The notes beneath the pieces are model-generated. The model was given only the letters and a program-made list of their open reading frames with translations, searched no databases and was not told where the DNA came from. Made by a program: the position numbers and the translations under genes. Of a stretch of DNA of 64,000 nt, positions 1-13,320 are shown piece by piece (position 1 is the first letter of the stretch; each line of letters starts with the position of its first letter). This DNA comes from Rhyzopertha dominica (Eukaryota > Arthropoda > Insecta > Coleoptera > Bostrichidae), in the NCBI GenBank assembly GCA_025024175.1, contig QCXZ01000137.1, forward strand, positions 13,702,001-13,766,000. Direction: 5' to 3'.

Positions 1-1000
1 AAATTGTTTTCTCACCTCTGGAAGCCATATTCCAATTTGAAAGATCCCAGTCCTACTATGCGCATGAGCTCCCATCTTGTTGAAACCACATGGAACATAG
101 TATCTGGAATATCGAATAACCATTGAACTATTGGTGAAAACTTGCTAGTTCAGATAATAAGAGATCAACGATATTGGTGAATTGTCATACAAAAAGCACA
201 GTACAGAGAACGGTACTCGTTTGTCTGTTATAAATATGCTTCTTTTTATTATTATTTCTTTATTGATGAACCATACCGTTCCTATAGTTAAAAAAATACT
301 TCAGAAGTACCGCTTTGTTTGAAACCTTGTAGATATCGAATTTTGCTTATACATATCTTAACAATAAAAATCATATCGGCTGATCCAGCGATTGGCGCCA
401 GATTTACCAACACCAAAAGAGTTAAGTGCACTTGGGGCAATCTGTCTACTTTCTTTTACGATGTACTGCTATTTGTATTAATTGTGCGTTTAGTTTTCGT
501 GTCACAACAAACTATCAAGTTTGGTACAAGTTGAATACTAAAAAGTAAAAAAAGATTTCTGTTAGCAGTAAGTCAGGTGATCTTGCAAGGCAGACCAACA
601 TCTTTGACGCCAGCATCTCGTTAAAGGCCAATGGTTTTAATGGTATATACGCTATATGGCACTGTCTTTTTGGATAAGGGTGTTTGACATAGCTTCAATG
701 CAAGGCAGGTATAGCAACAGGTTGCAGAGATGCAATGAAAGACACACTAAATCTACCTGGAAGCAAAAAGGACATAACTGACATAGCCATGTCGTATTTT
801 TTGCGTCTTTAAGAACTCTTCTATTTTTTCGCACGGCTGTCAGTCTCTTTAAAACTATTAATTTTCGAACTGATTTTAGAGTTCTGAAGATATTGCATTA
901 TCGGTCAACTTATTTAAGATACCCATTTTTTATGCTAACACGAGAATTAGAAAAGACTATTAAGAAAATTCTTTGGAACCAGTCCAGAGCCGTCGCTCTG
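1..1000. other. AT-rich noncoding stretch
   Basis: No recognisable gene, RNA or transposon motif was seen. The short open frames here, such as 319-534, read as random translation of AT-rich DNA. Confidence 0.5.
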
Positions 1001-1004
1001 GATG

Positions 1005-1460
1005 CTTGCGCTGGTTTAAGAAGCAGCGTGACGTCGATCGTTGACTTTCCTGCTGCAGATGCTACGGTCCGCCGTTCCTGGCTGCGATAATTAGACGCAA
1101 ACGCGAAGTTGGCGGTAATTATCCAGTCGACTGAAGCGACCGGAGTCTATTCACCCCTAGAGAAAGTAAGTCACGTGACCGCTTTTGCTTTCTACTAATA
1201 TTAAATCACATTATTCTTGTATTATCCAGTATTCATTAGAAATTATCGCTCTCAAGAGCGTCGTGTTAACGTTCGCGCGGGAATAAATCAAATCGCCATT
1301 TTTCCCCTTTGTTACCGTTATCCGGCCGTCTAAATCCTTCCTTGTGATTTTATTTTAATTGTAATGTGAAAGGCACCGGACCACCGCCTGACATTTTAGG
1401 CGGCTTTGCTTTTCTTCTCTTTCGCTTTCGTCCCGTCGTCTATCCGGCGAACGCAATTAG
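1005..1460. promoter_or_regulatory. GC-elevated island, possible regulatory element
   Basis: This block is richer in G, C and CpG than its surroundings. It holds a CRE-like TGACGTC at 1029-1035, an E-box CACGTG at 1172-1177 and a GTAAGT string just before the E-box that could be a splice donor. No frame gives a recognisable protein. A noncoding enhancer or promoter, or a 5' untranslated exon, is possible; the role is inferred from base composition and short motifs only. Confidence 0.3.
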
Positions 1461-1639
1461 CTCAATTACGATTGGACGCAGGGATTTCCATAAATTACGG
1501 AAACATTTGCTTGAGTTACTTAAGTTAATAAAACAGATTCTTGTGTGATTTCGCGTAGATGCGCAACTGCAATCGTTTAATGACTGTGTGAAAGGCATTT
1601 GAGGTAGCCTCAGCTTGCAGGAAATCCTTATATTAATAT

Positions 1640-3800
1640 CCCATTGCGGTTGGTTTAGGGTCATTTAATGTTTTTTTAAAGCCCCATAGCAAATATTGTA
1701 GGATGTGTAAATCGAAGCCTTACTAGCTATAAAGGCGCATTTTTTATTTATTTCTAGGGGCATAATTCTTACTCACTGCTTATGGCCTCCAAGGCACTGT
1801 TGGTACATACTGATAAATGTGGCTGACTTTCGTTGATATAACGCTAAATTTTCTCCTTTAAGACATTGCCGGTCGTAGGTTTATAGATTTTTTAGACTCC
1901 GAAAAACCCTAAAGGAAAAAGTCCAAATTATATATATCCAAATAATCGTTTATTGATAAACTTCTACATGAATGAAACAAACAATGTCGAGGAAAAGCCA
2001 TTATTAGTATACTGCTAATACAGTAGTGCTCAATCTTCCACGTTTTAGATTTCTTTATACAAAACTTGCATAAGGAAACAAAAAATGAATGTATAATATT
2101 TTTAACGTTTTCCTCAGAAGTACTGGATGACGTGTTTTATCAAAGCATCTTACCTTTTGTACCTGCTTTATACGAAAACATATGTGAAGTAATCCTGCGG
2201 GTTGTATATTAAGATGTCACCTTATTTAGCCAGCCATGCTTCGAATATTAAAACCGTATGAAAAATTGCATACTTTTTTTGTACACGTTTTCGTAACCGC
2301 TACTTTTTCGCAATGGTGATAAAAACTGTCACTTTTTCGCGCACGACATGCACTCCAAAAAATATACTTCTATAATTGGCAGTGTTAAATTGAAAATCAT
2401 TTTGTGATGTCCCTGCTACTATGGTGCTATATCAATCCGCGTTTTCTTCCTTTCAGTTCTCGGCGGCGTCACAGGCTCTTCTTGGTCAACGATTCGTGCA
2501 TTTTTGCTTGTTAAATTAGCCGTAGACAGGACTACAGTGTACTCACTATGCGACTCGCATTCTAGTCGTCAAAAAATTCCTAACCACCTGGTATCCAGAC
2601 ATCCAGCCAACTCGATGTTGTACAAGCTGCGAAGAGTGCAGCAGCGCAGAATGTTCCTTGTACGCCATAAATCAGTTTTATACCTGTATCCATCGGACAT
2701 AATTCATAAGAGTAGCGTTCGCCTAGTTGGCAGGACTGCTAAGACGGGAGGGTTACGCAGGTTCATGTAATTGGGCACATACTGATTAAAAATAAGTCTA
2801 ATTCTCAGGAACTAGTTTTGAATGTTGTTGATTCCCTGGATTAAGTTAAAAGTGGGGAACGTTCTTTGTTAATCTTATTTGCATAGATGACAAATGCAGT
2901 ATTCACGTCATGCGTGGTTAACGCTCGCAAACATCATTGAGAATTTCTAAAATAAGACTCGAGTTTGTTATTGTAACATTTGTCGATTCTGTTTATGAAA
3001 AGGCTTTGATCACACTATACATTAATTAACAGGTTTATTATTCAGGGTACAGTGTGGTGTCATACTAAATATTTAACAATGTCTTTGATAGTAGACCCTT
3101 ATACAGTAGTTACTGTTTATTGTTGCTTTTGTTTTGTAGGTGCACGCGTTCGATCAAAATTGAGATGTTGAGATGTTGTTTCATATAAACTAAGGTCGCT
3201 TCTGTTCGTCATTTTCAAGGGTAGACTCAATCGTACTCTTTGTAGTATTTTGTTTTATATAGAATGAACATTCAAATCCAGTTGAATATCCTTGCATCCT
3301 CTAGGTACAGGCATCTTTTGCATTTCTTATTTATTTCTTACCAAAGTAAGATTTGATCCAATATCTAACGCCTATTATAGAAGGGGGTTCCGCTTGCATT
3401 AACGCTTTTCAGTTACTCTCAATTTTTGACTGTTATTGAAAAACGTTTGTAGGAGAGAGGCATTTCAGTATGATGCATTACCACCACCTAAGTTACATTT
3501 TGGCAAACTATTTGAATCAATTTATACATTTTTATGCCTTCCATGCTAGATGAGTTGGTTAATTTCTTCTAGGGCACATCGTCCAAGCCGGGCCGTAATC
3601 TATAAACGATGCCGCAAAAAAGTATTGAGAGTCTATGTAAAACATTCGTTTGGAGGGTCTTATATTTTTTATGCATAGATACGTCATAATAAGGCTATTG
3701 TTGCTACATTTACCTGAACATAAACGCCTCTTAAAGGCCCACGGGCCCGTTTACTGCCCGGAGAGCAATAACGAAATATCAATTAAACGTCGATGCTCTT
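1640..3800. other. Noncoding stretch, nothing recognised
   Basis: AT-rich sequence. The open frame 2504-2770 follows a pyrimidine-rich run ending in CAG, which resembles a splice acceptor, but its translation matches no family I know. A GC-rich patch near 3735-3765 lies just beyond the 3' end of the tyrosine recombinase relic and may belong to that element. Confidence 0.4.
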
Positions 3801-3808
3801 AGTAAAAC

Positions 3809-4750
3809 TTATTTGTTATTAAAATGATTTACTGACAATGAAAAGAAACAAATTACATATTTTGGAATATGCATATTGATAACGCGGTTGTTACAATTAG
3901 TCATGTTTAAATTTGGAACAGATATATAATTAGTATTAGTTAATCGAGTATTATTTAAGATCTTTACATTTGCTCCATATTCACGCAGCATCTCAGATGA
4001 CAAATTTACATTAGGATCTACTACTGATGATTCTTTGTTCCCAGCAAGCCTTTGTTTGTTCGAAACAGAATCTTCAATTCTTCAGCAACAGACGTAAACT
4101 TCCACCCTCCAATCTGTTTTATTGCAAGCATACCTTGTCCTACATTTGCTAGTAATGTAGCTGATGATCGGCGAAATGAATGCTCCGTGTACAATTCAGG
4201 GTTCGGTAGTTTCATATAACTGGCGACTTTTTTTATGAATTTCACCAAAAGTATTTTTACCCACCACCTACTTGGTGCATTTTCTAGTTTTGTAACATGA
4301 AGATCAAAATATTTTTTGTAAAATCCCAAATAGGCTTATGGTTTTGTGGTTATGGACGATACTAAACATTCTATTTGTCTTGGTTTTGGTATCTCGAAGA
4401 TTGTAATTCTTGAATATCATCCACTTCGAGATTTGCAAGCTCTTGGCGACGACATGCACCTGACAGTCCAAAAATTAAAACAACCTACAGTGACAAACAA
4501 ATTTCTATCAAATATATTTTTGAGTTGTCATCGTTTACCTTAATCATCAAATAAATCTCATTCGGAGCTTCGCATAAGAAAGTTTCGACGTTCTCTTGAG
4601 TGAAAACTTTGGATTTCTTCGGTTTGAAACCATCGGACTTCTTTTTCAAAAAAAAACTAACAATCCGGAATCGTTAGCGATATCCACATTATGGTTCATT
4701 TTGAATGAGATCCATGCGAAAAAGGAATTTATCGGAACGATAAACCGACA
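3809..4750 (-). pseudogene. Decayed tyrosine recombinase of a Crypton-like transposon
   Basis: Read on the minus strand in several frames, this is a phage-integrase-type (tyrosine) recombinase. From the N-terminal side there is a segment containing KKKSDGFKPKKSKVF, then after an intron VVLIFGLSGACRRQEL (the region of the first catalytic Arg), then LPNPELYTEHSFRRSSATLL with the HxxR box (His at 4180-4182, Arg at 4171-4173) and GGWKFTSVAE. The tail, rich in Asn and Ser, ends at a stop at 3809. The frame breaks at a poly-T run near 4650, between the first-Arg segment and ITIFEIPKP, at a TAA near 4335, and again right after SVAE. Family knowledge puts the nucleophilic Tyr two residues after SVAE; here an indel at about 4079-4080 removes it. 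An intact GT-AG intron suggests spread as DNA rather than through an RNA copy. DIRS or Ngaro origin is an alternative to Crypton. Confidence 0.75.
4485..4538 (-). other. 54-nt GT-AG intron in the tyrosine recombinase relic
   Basis: On the minus strand the intron starts GTAAAC after an AAG and ends TTTGTTTGTCACTGTAG. Removing it joins LMIK to VVLIFG, restoring the continuity expected of the recombinase core. Its length is a multiple of three, but the TAG of the 3' splice site is an in-frame stop, so unspliced RNA would be truncated. Confidence 0.7.
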
Positions 4751-4839
4751 CCGCAGGATCTCACAATTCGACCTCTACGAAAAGCATCCATTTGGTGATA
4801 TTCTCTAAACGAATCTTTACCAGAAAAGCCTAAGAAAAA

Positions 4840-6920
4840 AATGTCCAAACTGTAGCAGAAAATAGGCTGATATTATAACCATTTTATGTTCGTGCTGTAA
4901 AAGTAAATTAGTTTCTAAATTATATTTTGGTTTGTAGTTCTGCAGTAGTATAACATTTACTAAATACTTTTAAAATTATTTTGGTTTACGTGAAACTAAC
5001 GTTACTGGTATCGTTGTCTGAATATTATACTCGGACAACGCTGGTACCTATCAAAATTTTGAAAAACTGCGCTTTTTCATCTTAAAATGTATTAACATTG
5101 AAAACCAAATTGCTTTTAGGTTTAACTTATCTGTATGTTTTATGAACATTATAGTTACTGAGATCATTCCTCGCCTGCTACATGGTTGTCGTAGCCAAAC
5201 GAGAAGAGAGATAGGCGGAGTGCAGATTGTAATATACAACGAGCGTACATGGATGACCGCGAGGTGAAGAACCTGTGTGGTCGACGCGCGGCCGTATGCA
5301 CTCTCCGTGAAATGGGTCAACTCTGATAATTTAACCTCAGTACACATAACTACAAGTTCCGCCATTTTATTAAACGTCCATGTGTCCATATATTAAATGC
5401 TGCACGTTTGATTTAATGTATCGTAGAAATTTATTGCTCCTGGTTAATGCGCATCGGCTCTATGCAAGTAGCCGGCTTTCTATCTGAGACTGTTGAATTA
5501 TTAAAATGATGGGCAATGATGTACTACATGTCTGGCAAAAATCCGTGAACCATCTTGAAAATTACAAATTTGTGCCTGTTTTCACGGAAAATTCTTTGTA
5601 ATTTAAATACGAGTGCTTATGTCATGGTGCTTGCACGTAAGACGGGTTTCGATGAAAAATGAAATTCATATACGGTTGCTGTTGTTTTAGTAGAACTCTT
5701 GTATTGTTATGTTAATCTGCAATTTGCGGGAGTTTTGTGCATTCTGCGACGTTTCGGCATTCTTATTGGGTCTTCTTTAGTCTAGTCAATTTTATTGCCA
5801 TTTTGATATTTGTGTGTGTTTTACTGCTTGTATATGGCCATGTGATTTGTGATGTGATGATCTGATACTGACGATAGACATGTTTAGCACCGATAAATCT
5901 GTAACTGTATTTCTGTATATACCTAATGTGCTATGCTTCTGTATATTATTATTGAATCTTGTAATATAACACTGACAATTATAATTATCTGCTAATCACA
6001 TAAGGCTTACTGCTGCTTTGCGTCAAAAGTCGCTATTTTCACTCCGAAATGTTAAAATATTGATCAATTGCGGCATTCTATATACATATCGAGGAACTTT
6101 AATCAGTATGCCTTAAAGTTCATAGGCCGATAAAGTACCACAAGTGCAAGTAAGTCCATTGTTCAGTATCCTATTAGTGATGACTAGAATTTTATGGCGG
6201 AATATTCATGTGCCTTGATATGAATGAAAAAAGCTAAAAATCTGTGCACCTATAGAAAAGCTTGTGTACTCTATAAATCTAGGGACTTTACTGTCCATAC
6301 GATGTCTGCATGGTAGATGTACAATAAAATAAAAACAAATAATAACAAACAAAACATCTGTTAGCCAACTACGAACAAAATATATAACACTCGCTGGGTC
6401 TGGGCCTTATAGTTATAGGGAAAGATCTATTAACCGACTTATGCAGAAATAGACACCGATATTGTCAACTACACCGACCGAAAAGAAATATTTCAAGTGG
6501 ACTAGACATAAAATTTTCCAAGTGGGCTGGGCTTGAAATATTTAAGTTAAAATGGAATAATTCAAATAAAAACACAAACATGCAGAATCTACCACTATCA
6601 GTTACTTATCAACGGCAGTGTAAATTCCACGAAGGTGTGTTTTAAATTTGAAAATAATGAAATAAATAATAGTCGCTGTGGACCAAATCTGGAGAATTGT
6701 TGATCAGAAGTCTTAGATTCAGCATTGTGAACGACGTAAACGCAACTTTCTTTGGCCTGAGCGTTGTCTTGCTGAAAGAGACCCATCTCGATTCTCTTCT
6801 TCTCATTTTGATCTATTCGCGTACTTTTGGTATTTTGGTAATGCGTAATACTTACCTATTATGTTGTGAGAAAAAATGATAGCTATAATCCTGGTCGCTG
6901 ACTAAAAGACACGAAATTTT
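4840..6920. other. Mostly AT-rich noncoding DNA with one unassigned minus ORF
   Basis: A minus-strand open frame at 5051-5389 (112 codons) has an internal ATG in good context (AAAATGGCG) and lies in a GC-richer patch at 5160-5370. Its translation (MAELVVMCTEVKLSELTHF and onward) matches nothing I recognise. It could be a chance frame, a first exon, or an upstream part of the neighbouring recombinase element. The rest shows no features. Confidence 0.3.
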
Positions 6921-6927
6921 TGGCATC

Positions 6928-7060
6928 TGTGCCGGCAGCCTAGTGGTATAGGTTGGGGTGAAATATTCGTTAGCCCCCAAAAATGCACTGGTAGGTTTCA
7001 AATCTCGCCAAGATTTTTAGTAAATGAAACCTAAAACTGAACTCTCATCATCATCTCTTA
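6928..7060 (+). repeat. tRNA-derived SINE-like head
   Basis: An A-box-like AGCCTAGTGGTATAGG (6937-6952) and a B-box-like GGTTTCAAATCTC (about 6994-7006) are spaced like the internal RNA polymerase III promoter of a tRNA. The tRNA fold is not convincing, so this is more likely the head of a SINE or a tRNA pseudogene. A short CAT/ATC repeat at about 7046-7056 could be part of its tail. Confidence 0.5.
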
Positions 7061-7069
7061 TCCCGTTCT

Positions 7070-10000
7070 GTCGAAAAAAATTAAACTCTAACGCCTTATT
7101 ATCTACAAAACGAACGATTTCCGGATTTTGGTGAACCTGAAACATCATGTGTATGTAAGATGGCTTGACATGACACTAATACAATCAGACAATCAACTGT
7201 ACCACTTGTGTTGCTAGTTTTGATTATTTCAGTGGCGTTTGGCACATTTCCTTCCCAAACTTTACACGCTTTAGCATAAGGTAAGATGTTCTATATATTA
7301 AGATTAAGGCTGGAAACCTGGAGAGAGAGAAAGATATATTCGAGCTACCGATAGAAGGAGAACAACCTTATCTGAAATATAAAAGACTTAGCTAGACCCT
7401 AAGGCGTTTCTTAAACAAATATACTTAGTTTTTGCTAAAATAATTGCTAATTGCGAAGTCTACCTTTCAGATTATTTGGAGCTAGCACTTTTACGAATTT
7501 TGTGTATTGCACCACTTACTTTGCACATACAAAATAGCTTACGTGAAAATGAGGATTACTAGCTTTCGAATAAGACTTTTTTTAAGAATATCGCACAGTG
7601 GTACTGTTTTGTAAAATAATAGTGGTTCTATTTCTATCATTATCTCGGATGTATCTTTCCTCTCTCTCTAAGATCCCTGTCTCAACTAAAGCTAGTCATA
7701 TGCATTTTACACAAAAACGACTGGAAGGTGGAACATTATCACAAATGAACATCCCTCTTATCACAGGTAAAGGAAAGAATCCGCTAGAAAGATGCTGTTG
7801 TTGTTGTGATATCTTCTTGAACGATCCTTCCTGCACACTCAAAACTTTTCTCGTCGGATTCACAAGTGACCAAAATTCCTGGAGTTGGAGTATGGATCAT
7901 TTTCAGATTCCTGTTTTTAGTTAAAGAATGTGGATAAGAAACTGTCTTGCTTGTTAAAGTAATTACGTAATACACTACTCAAAGGTACTTTTTTAATATA
8001 GCCACTTTGGTAGAGCTCCTAAGAATAATTATATATGTACATTTATTTGATTAATATTCACACATCGCTAAACAATTTAAGGATAACCCTGAGCGTATGC
8101 TAAGGTGGTTTACTATCTCTCCAATTTGTTTCAGTCGAGCGTTAATTTTAGAATATTATTTGTACCGAACTGTAATTAAAAGCGCCTGCTTATTAACTTG
8201 TAGAGTGGAATTAATAGACCTATCATGCAATTCTGATGTCAAATTACGTTAAGCAATATCGACAAACCTTACCGAAGCCATTGCACAGCTTATTTACCTA
8301 AACGGTGAACACGTGTTTGTTTACTATTGAAAACCACTTTCGAATGTTTTTTCTTTTACTGGTGGAATTAAATGATCTAACAATGTCAAATTTGGGACGT
8401 CTACTTTTACTTTTGGCACCGAACAAGGATCTCAAAGACAAACGTCGACGATGTGGCCTCAGTGGCTCAAAAGCCCGGTTGTGTGGGTATGTATCCAATG
8501 TTTGCATTTCAAATGCGTAATGTTTGTAAATAAAGTGCTGTTAGACTAATTAGAAGGAAATGTAAAGCAAGACTGTTTCAAATCGACGGTGACTGGCCAT
8601 AGTTTTGAAGCTCGGCTCTAAAAGGAATCTGCGTGGTGAAAAAATTGTACAGCACCGACCCTGGCAGTTTGATAAGTTGATTTAACGAATGACCTCGAAG
8701 TCAGTCAGTAAGCTAAGGTCGCGCGTTGTTCTGCGCCAGTACGACCGCCAAATCAGGGTCAGCCAACATATTTCTTATTACTACTATCCATTTAGTCAAT
8801 CGCTCTCTTTGGCATTTCAGCGCAGCTAGGATTTTAGTTGGAGCATTTGCGCTCCACACTCCGCTGTTTTCAATTAGTGTTAATTGGAGCAGAGTGTCGA
8901 CCAACGACAAATTTATTATTAGACTGGCCATGTCAGTATCCTAATTTATTCATTTTTTCCTCGATAAGAAAGCAATGCCACGTTGTTTTCAACGTCAAAA
9001 ACTGGATCATTTTTGTTATCTCCTTCAAGGCGATTGAAAAAATTAGTAAAGATGACTTGAGCGCTCCTCAAGGTTCCCGAGCGGGCTGCACGCGGTTGGT
9101 ATTCCACCACGGACGCCTAATGAATAACAAAATAACATTCCATATACCATAAGCAGCTAGAAATAAACTTCCTGGATTTTGAAATGGCTAGATAATGATA
9201 TGATTTTTTCGGTGTTATCTGTCAACAATGAAAAATTAACTTCAATTCATTTCCATTTATCGATTGGGCTTTCGAAGGTTTCGGCAAACATCTTGAATGG
9301 TTTTTATGCAACATTCGCAAACTACTTAAGCAAATAGATTATTTATTGTTACCTCAAACATTAATTTATTTCATTGCGTAGAGTGGCTGAAGGCTGAACC
9401 GAGGGTCACATTTCTTACGTTGTTTATTTTTTCAAGCGGAATATCCGCAGACTGAATAATCTCACATCAGATAAATCGCTCGACATTACAATTGTAACAA
9501 ATTTTTGTCATTAATATTGTCTCCGAAAGGTCGCGCGGCAGCATAGCGCGAAGTCTAGAAGGCCCACAGGGTTCGCTGTCAGGACCACTTGCTGAATTTT
9601 TCAGGACGTTGCGACGGGCATGAGAAAGATTTAATGGCTGATGTAGGTGACTACATGACATACTAATGCTTTCCGCGAATGTAAACAGGCGCTTGTTAGA
9701 TATTCCAGGCAGAATTTACGACTTCTAATTCTGGCTTCTACTTTTTATATTGGCATAATTACCAAACTGGCAGTTTGATGTAAGAGGGGTGTAAATTTGC
9801 CGACTCCACCTAGACTAGTGGAACTTGTACTTGCAATTGTCAGAATGAAGGTTGGACCAATCGAATTGGGCGGTGATTTACAGAGCAAATTACAAACTAT
9901 TAATCATTGCAATCCAATACTTAATCATATTTCCAAATGATCAAGTCTTAGAGGGCTTCTATTCTTGACACCCGCTATTAATTCAATTTATTAAAAAAAA

Positions 10001-10180
10001 GCTCGAACAGGGACAATTTTATATTCAAGAGACTTTTGAATATGTACTTCGCATACGCGCAACTTCAGCCCCTAAAGATTCAGCATGTAATTTTTTTATG
10101 GGGACAGAGATTAAATAGAATTTTATTTTAACTGATTAGTGTTCCCATGTGAAAAAACTTATCGTGATTGCCAAGTATTG
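7070..10180. other. Noncoding stretch with unassigned short ORFs
   Basis: Open frames exist on both strands at 7784-7975, 8298-8520, 8713-8944 and 9467-9661, but none encodes a domain I recognise. Opposite strands are open over the same bases at 8300-8510 and 8715-8940, which argues for chance or for decayed repeats. A GC-rich patch lies at 9520-9630. Confidence 0.35.
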
Positions 10181-11340
10181 CAAAGTATTGCATCGCGAAA
10201 AAAATGTTCAAAAATTTTTATTTGCTCATTCGCTTTAAAATGGTCGAAAACGCAAAAAAAAAACAAAATTTGAGCAAAAACAATACTTAATATATGAACT
10301 TGAAATTTGACAAACGTATAAAATTCAACTACACAAAGCGACCTATTGTTTGTGGAGTAAGTAGGGTATCGGTAAGGGGGCGAAATTTGGGGGTAACTAC
10401 CCTTTTTGCAAATTTTTATTTTTTATTTTTTTTTGTTTTAGTATGTGATTATTAGTATAACTGCGAGTATTATTCGTTCTTATAAATTTTCGGTGCAGCA
10501 AACTGTTTAGAAGATATTAGCAAAAAAGCGTCACTTACAGAAAACAGTTTTTCCTAAATATCTCCGAATATATGTAATGTATTTAAAAAATGAAAATACC
10601 ATCAGCTAGGAAATAAAATTTCTCACAAAAAGTGTCTTAGAAAATTTATTCAAAATTTTGACATTTTCGAAATATTTCCAAAAAACCTATTTTGGACCCT
10701 GCTCGTACGATTTTTTTTTAAATTTTGGTATTATATAGAAAATAAAATTTCTGATCATTAAGCACTCTTGTAATTTTTTTGTTAAGTTAATAATTTTCGA
10801 GTTATTTGGAAAAAATCGATTTTAAAATTTATATATTTTTGCTAATATCAGGAGGACTGTTTGTCTTAGAAAAAAATGTGTAGAGAGAAAAAATGCTCAG
10901 AACCTGATCACTATTCGTATAGTATAAGAAATAAAAACGTAAATGTCATTTTGACAATTGGATGTGGAAGTATTGATTCAATTTGCAGCGGTTTGTTACC
11001 AATTGTTTTTACCACGTTTTTTTAGCGATGATCAAATATAATGCATGAAATAAAAGAATAATGGCTCAATTCTAAAATTAATAAGATATCGGGATTTTAA
11101 TGGACTTCAAAAAAATCCTATTTAACCTCTGTTCCTATAAAAAATAATTACATGCGTCGCTTCTTTATGGACTGAAGTGACCTGTTTTTTTGATAAATTC
11201 AATCAACATGTCAAAAACTCGGGTGTTATTTTTAGTGGGCACTTCGTTTTTTTAAGTTTGTATATTACATTACTGAAATGAGTTACGATAAAATCCCGCA
11301 AATAATTTTAGTAATATATTGTACGTACATTGTTTAAAAG
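10180..11340. repeat. Very AT-rich repeat-like stretch with internal diverged duplication
   Basis: Long A and T runs alternate here. A segment beginning GGAAATAAAATTTCT (near 10609) and ending in a TCGA...TTT...AAAA pattern recurs about 130 bp later (near 10736-10830). This suggests a diverged tandem duplication, perhaps inside a noncoding transposon region. No coding motif was found. Confidence 0.4.
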
Positions 11341-13290
11341 GTAATGTTTGTTTTCTTTTGTTACAGGTGAGTGATGAACGAATACTTTTGAACATGACGT
11401 CTACGTAACCGATATCTCAAGTTTGTGTTTAATGGACAACGAACGTCAGGTAAAAATACTACATTTAGCACTTTGGGCGCTTTTCCAACAAAAACTGATT
11501 CTCTATCTGAATGCTTCAAAACAACCATTCACCCAATTTCTTTTTCGTTCGAGGTTCTCTTAAAAATCTGGCATCCGTTTACCGCCTCTGTTCTTTATTT
11601 ATTAGTGAACTAGTTTCGAGATTCGGAATATGTAGAAGGCTTTTAATATTACCGGAAATAATGTAGGCAGCAAATCTGAGTAACTTAAATTATTGTCAAA
11701 TATAAATGTCAACAAGGAAGCTCAATGCTCTAGGCGCCGGGTGATGAAAAAAACGAGGGCACTTTTTTTGCAGTGGTTGGTTAATACCTAAGCGATGCGC
11801 GAGGTGTAGATTACCTTTTTTAGAAGTTAAGACGACTGTATGATGTTTTGTTAAAAAGGAGCTTGTATTAAATTAAGGGTAGTAAAATTTTTTATAGACG
11901 GATTTAGTAGGAAGTTTTTGATGGGTTTGGCTCTAGAGCAAATGACCTTCAATAAAATATATTGATTTTCCGGTGTATGTCTAATTTAATTGTTATGGAA
12001 TTCATTTGTTTTTTTTCAGTTATGTGTCAGGATCATATTAAAGTCACTACAGAGTAACATTCAAAATTGCTAGGGTTTCCCAGTAGGTATAATGAAATTT
12101 CGCGTGGAACTCAGTCGACCAAAAACAAGAAATATATAAAAACACCCAATTAAAATATGCCGGTATATATAAGTTATACACAAACAGAAAACTATAATCG
12201 AGACTATCATTTATCTTTATACACAAATGGAAACTTTATTTTATTTTTAAGACTGTATAATGTATAAATATTTGTACAGAGTGCTCCGATTTGGCTGCTT
12301 GTAACAGTATTTTAAACGTAATAAGTATCCTGTATTTTACTGCATTTTTTAATTTTATTTTTTTACTTATGCTATATCAAAAGACTAGTAGNTAGTCAAA
12401 TATCCAAGCAAAATTTATNTTGTGTTACAAGTTGCTACGGATAAATACGACATAAGCTTTTTAACGTTCTAGANCGGTAGGTAAATTACTTAAACGACAT
12501 AATTTGTTTATATATTTCTGTATAAATACCATACAAAACTTAACATTACGACAACATACTCCGTTCGATAAATAATTAAATACACGTTTATTGTTGTGTT
12601 AGATTGGACAATCTGCGATATTAATAAATCGTCCTAGGAATTAAGAAAATGTTATTGGCAAAACAAACAAAAAATGTTAATAGGCCAGGCATATTGTATT
12701 CTTTTTTCTGTATATATTACCACAGCAAAAAGTCTAGTTTTTAACAACTCCNGTAAGCAGTTTGACAAGAAATTCAAANAGATGTCTCCATTGACGTGTT
12801 TGTTGTTAGACAACAAAATCCCTTACNATTTATATTGGGATTGGGTNTAGAACAATAGTAAAGATTTGACAGGCCAGTTTTATAAAAAGATGCTTTATCA
12901 CTAAATCCTTGGTATTTAATTAAAAAGGTGCTTTCTATTTTTATCAACAGCCCATTCACAAAATTTTAATTTTTAGACTCAACAAACTCTTGTTGAGTCA
13001 AGAGATTCAATAATTTTTCGTAGCAATTCTGTAAATACCAACCCTGTTGAAATCATGCACTTTCCGAAGTCTCTTTAGCTTTAGTAAGGATTTTCTAAAA
13101 AATATTAATTATTTTTTTTATTGCCGCTGAACAAATTCTTTCCGACTTTGGGTAAACAATACTTTATTAATTTTAGTCTTTGAAATGCACGATTGTCCTC
13201 TCGCTGGATAATTCTGTGCGTAAATCTCGGAGGCAGTCCCGTTTCTTTTAAGAGCCAATTTAAAAATCGGGAGTATAGCAAAAAATACAA
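11340..13290. other. AT-rich noncoding stretch with several unresolved bases
   Basis: No gene was recognised. Seven single Ns lie between 12392 and 12847, the densest cluster in the window, so sequence quality or allelic variation is an issue here. A minus open frame at 13105-13290 (containing TGLPPRFTHRIIQRED) abuts the next element but is not identifiable. Confidence 0.4.
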
Positions 13291-13320
13291 AAAGCTTTTA
13301 TTTGAAATCTCTTAATTATA

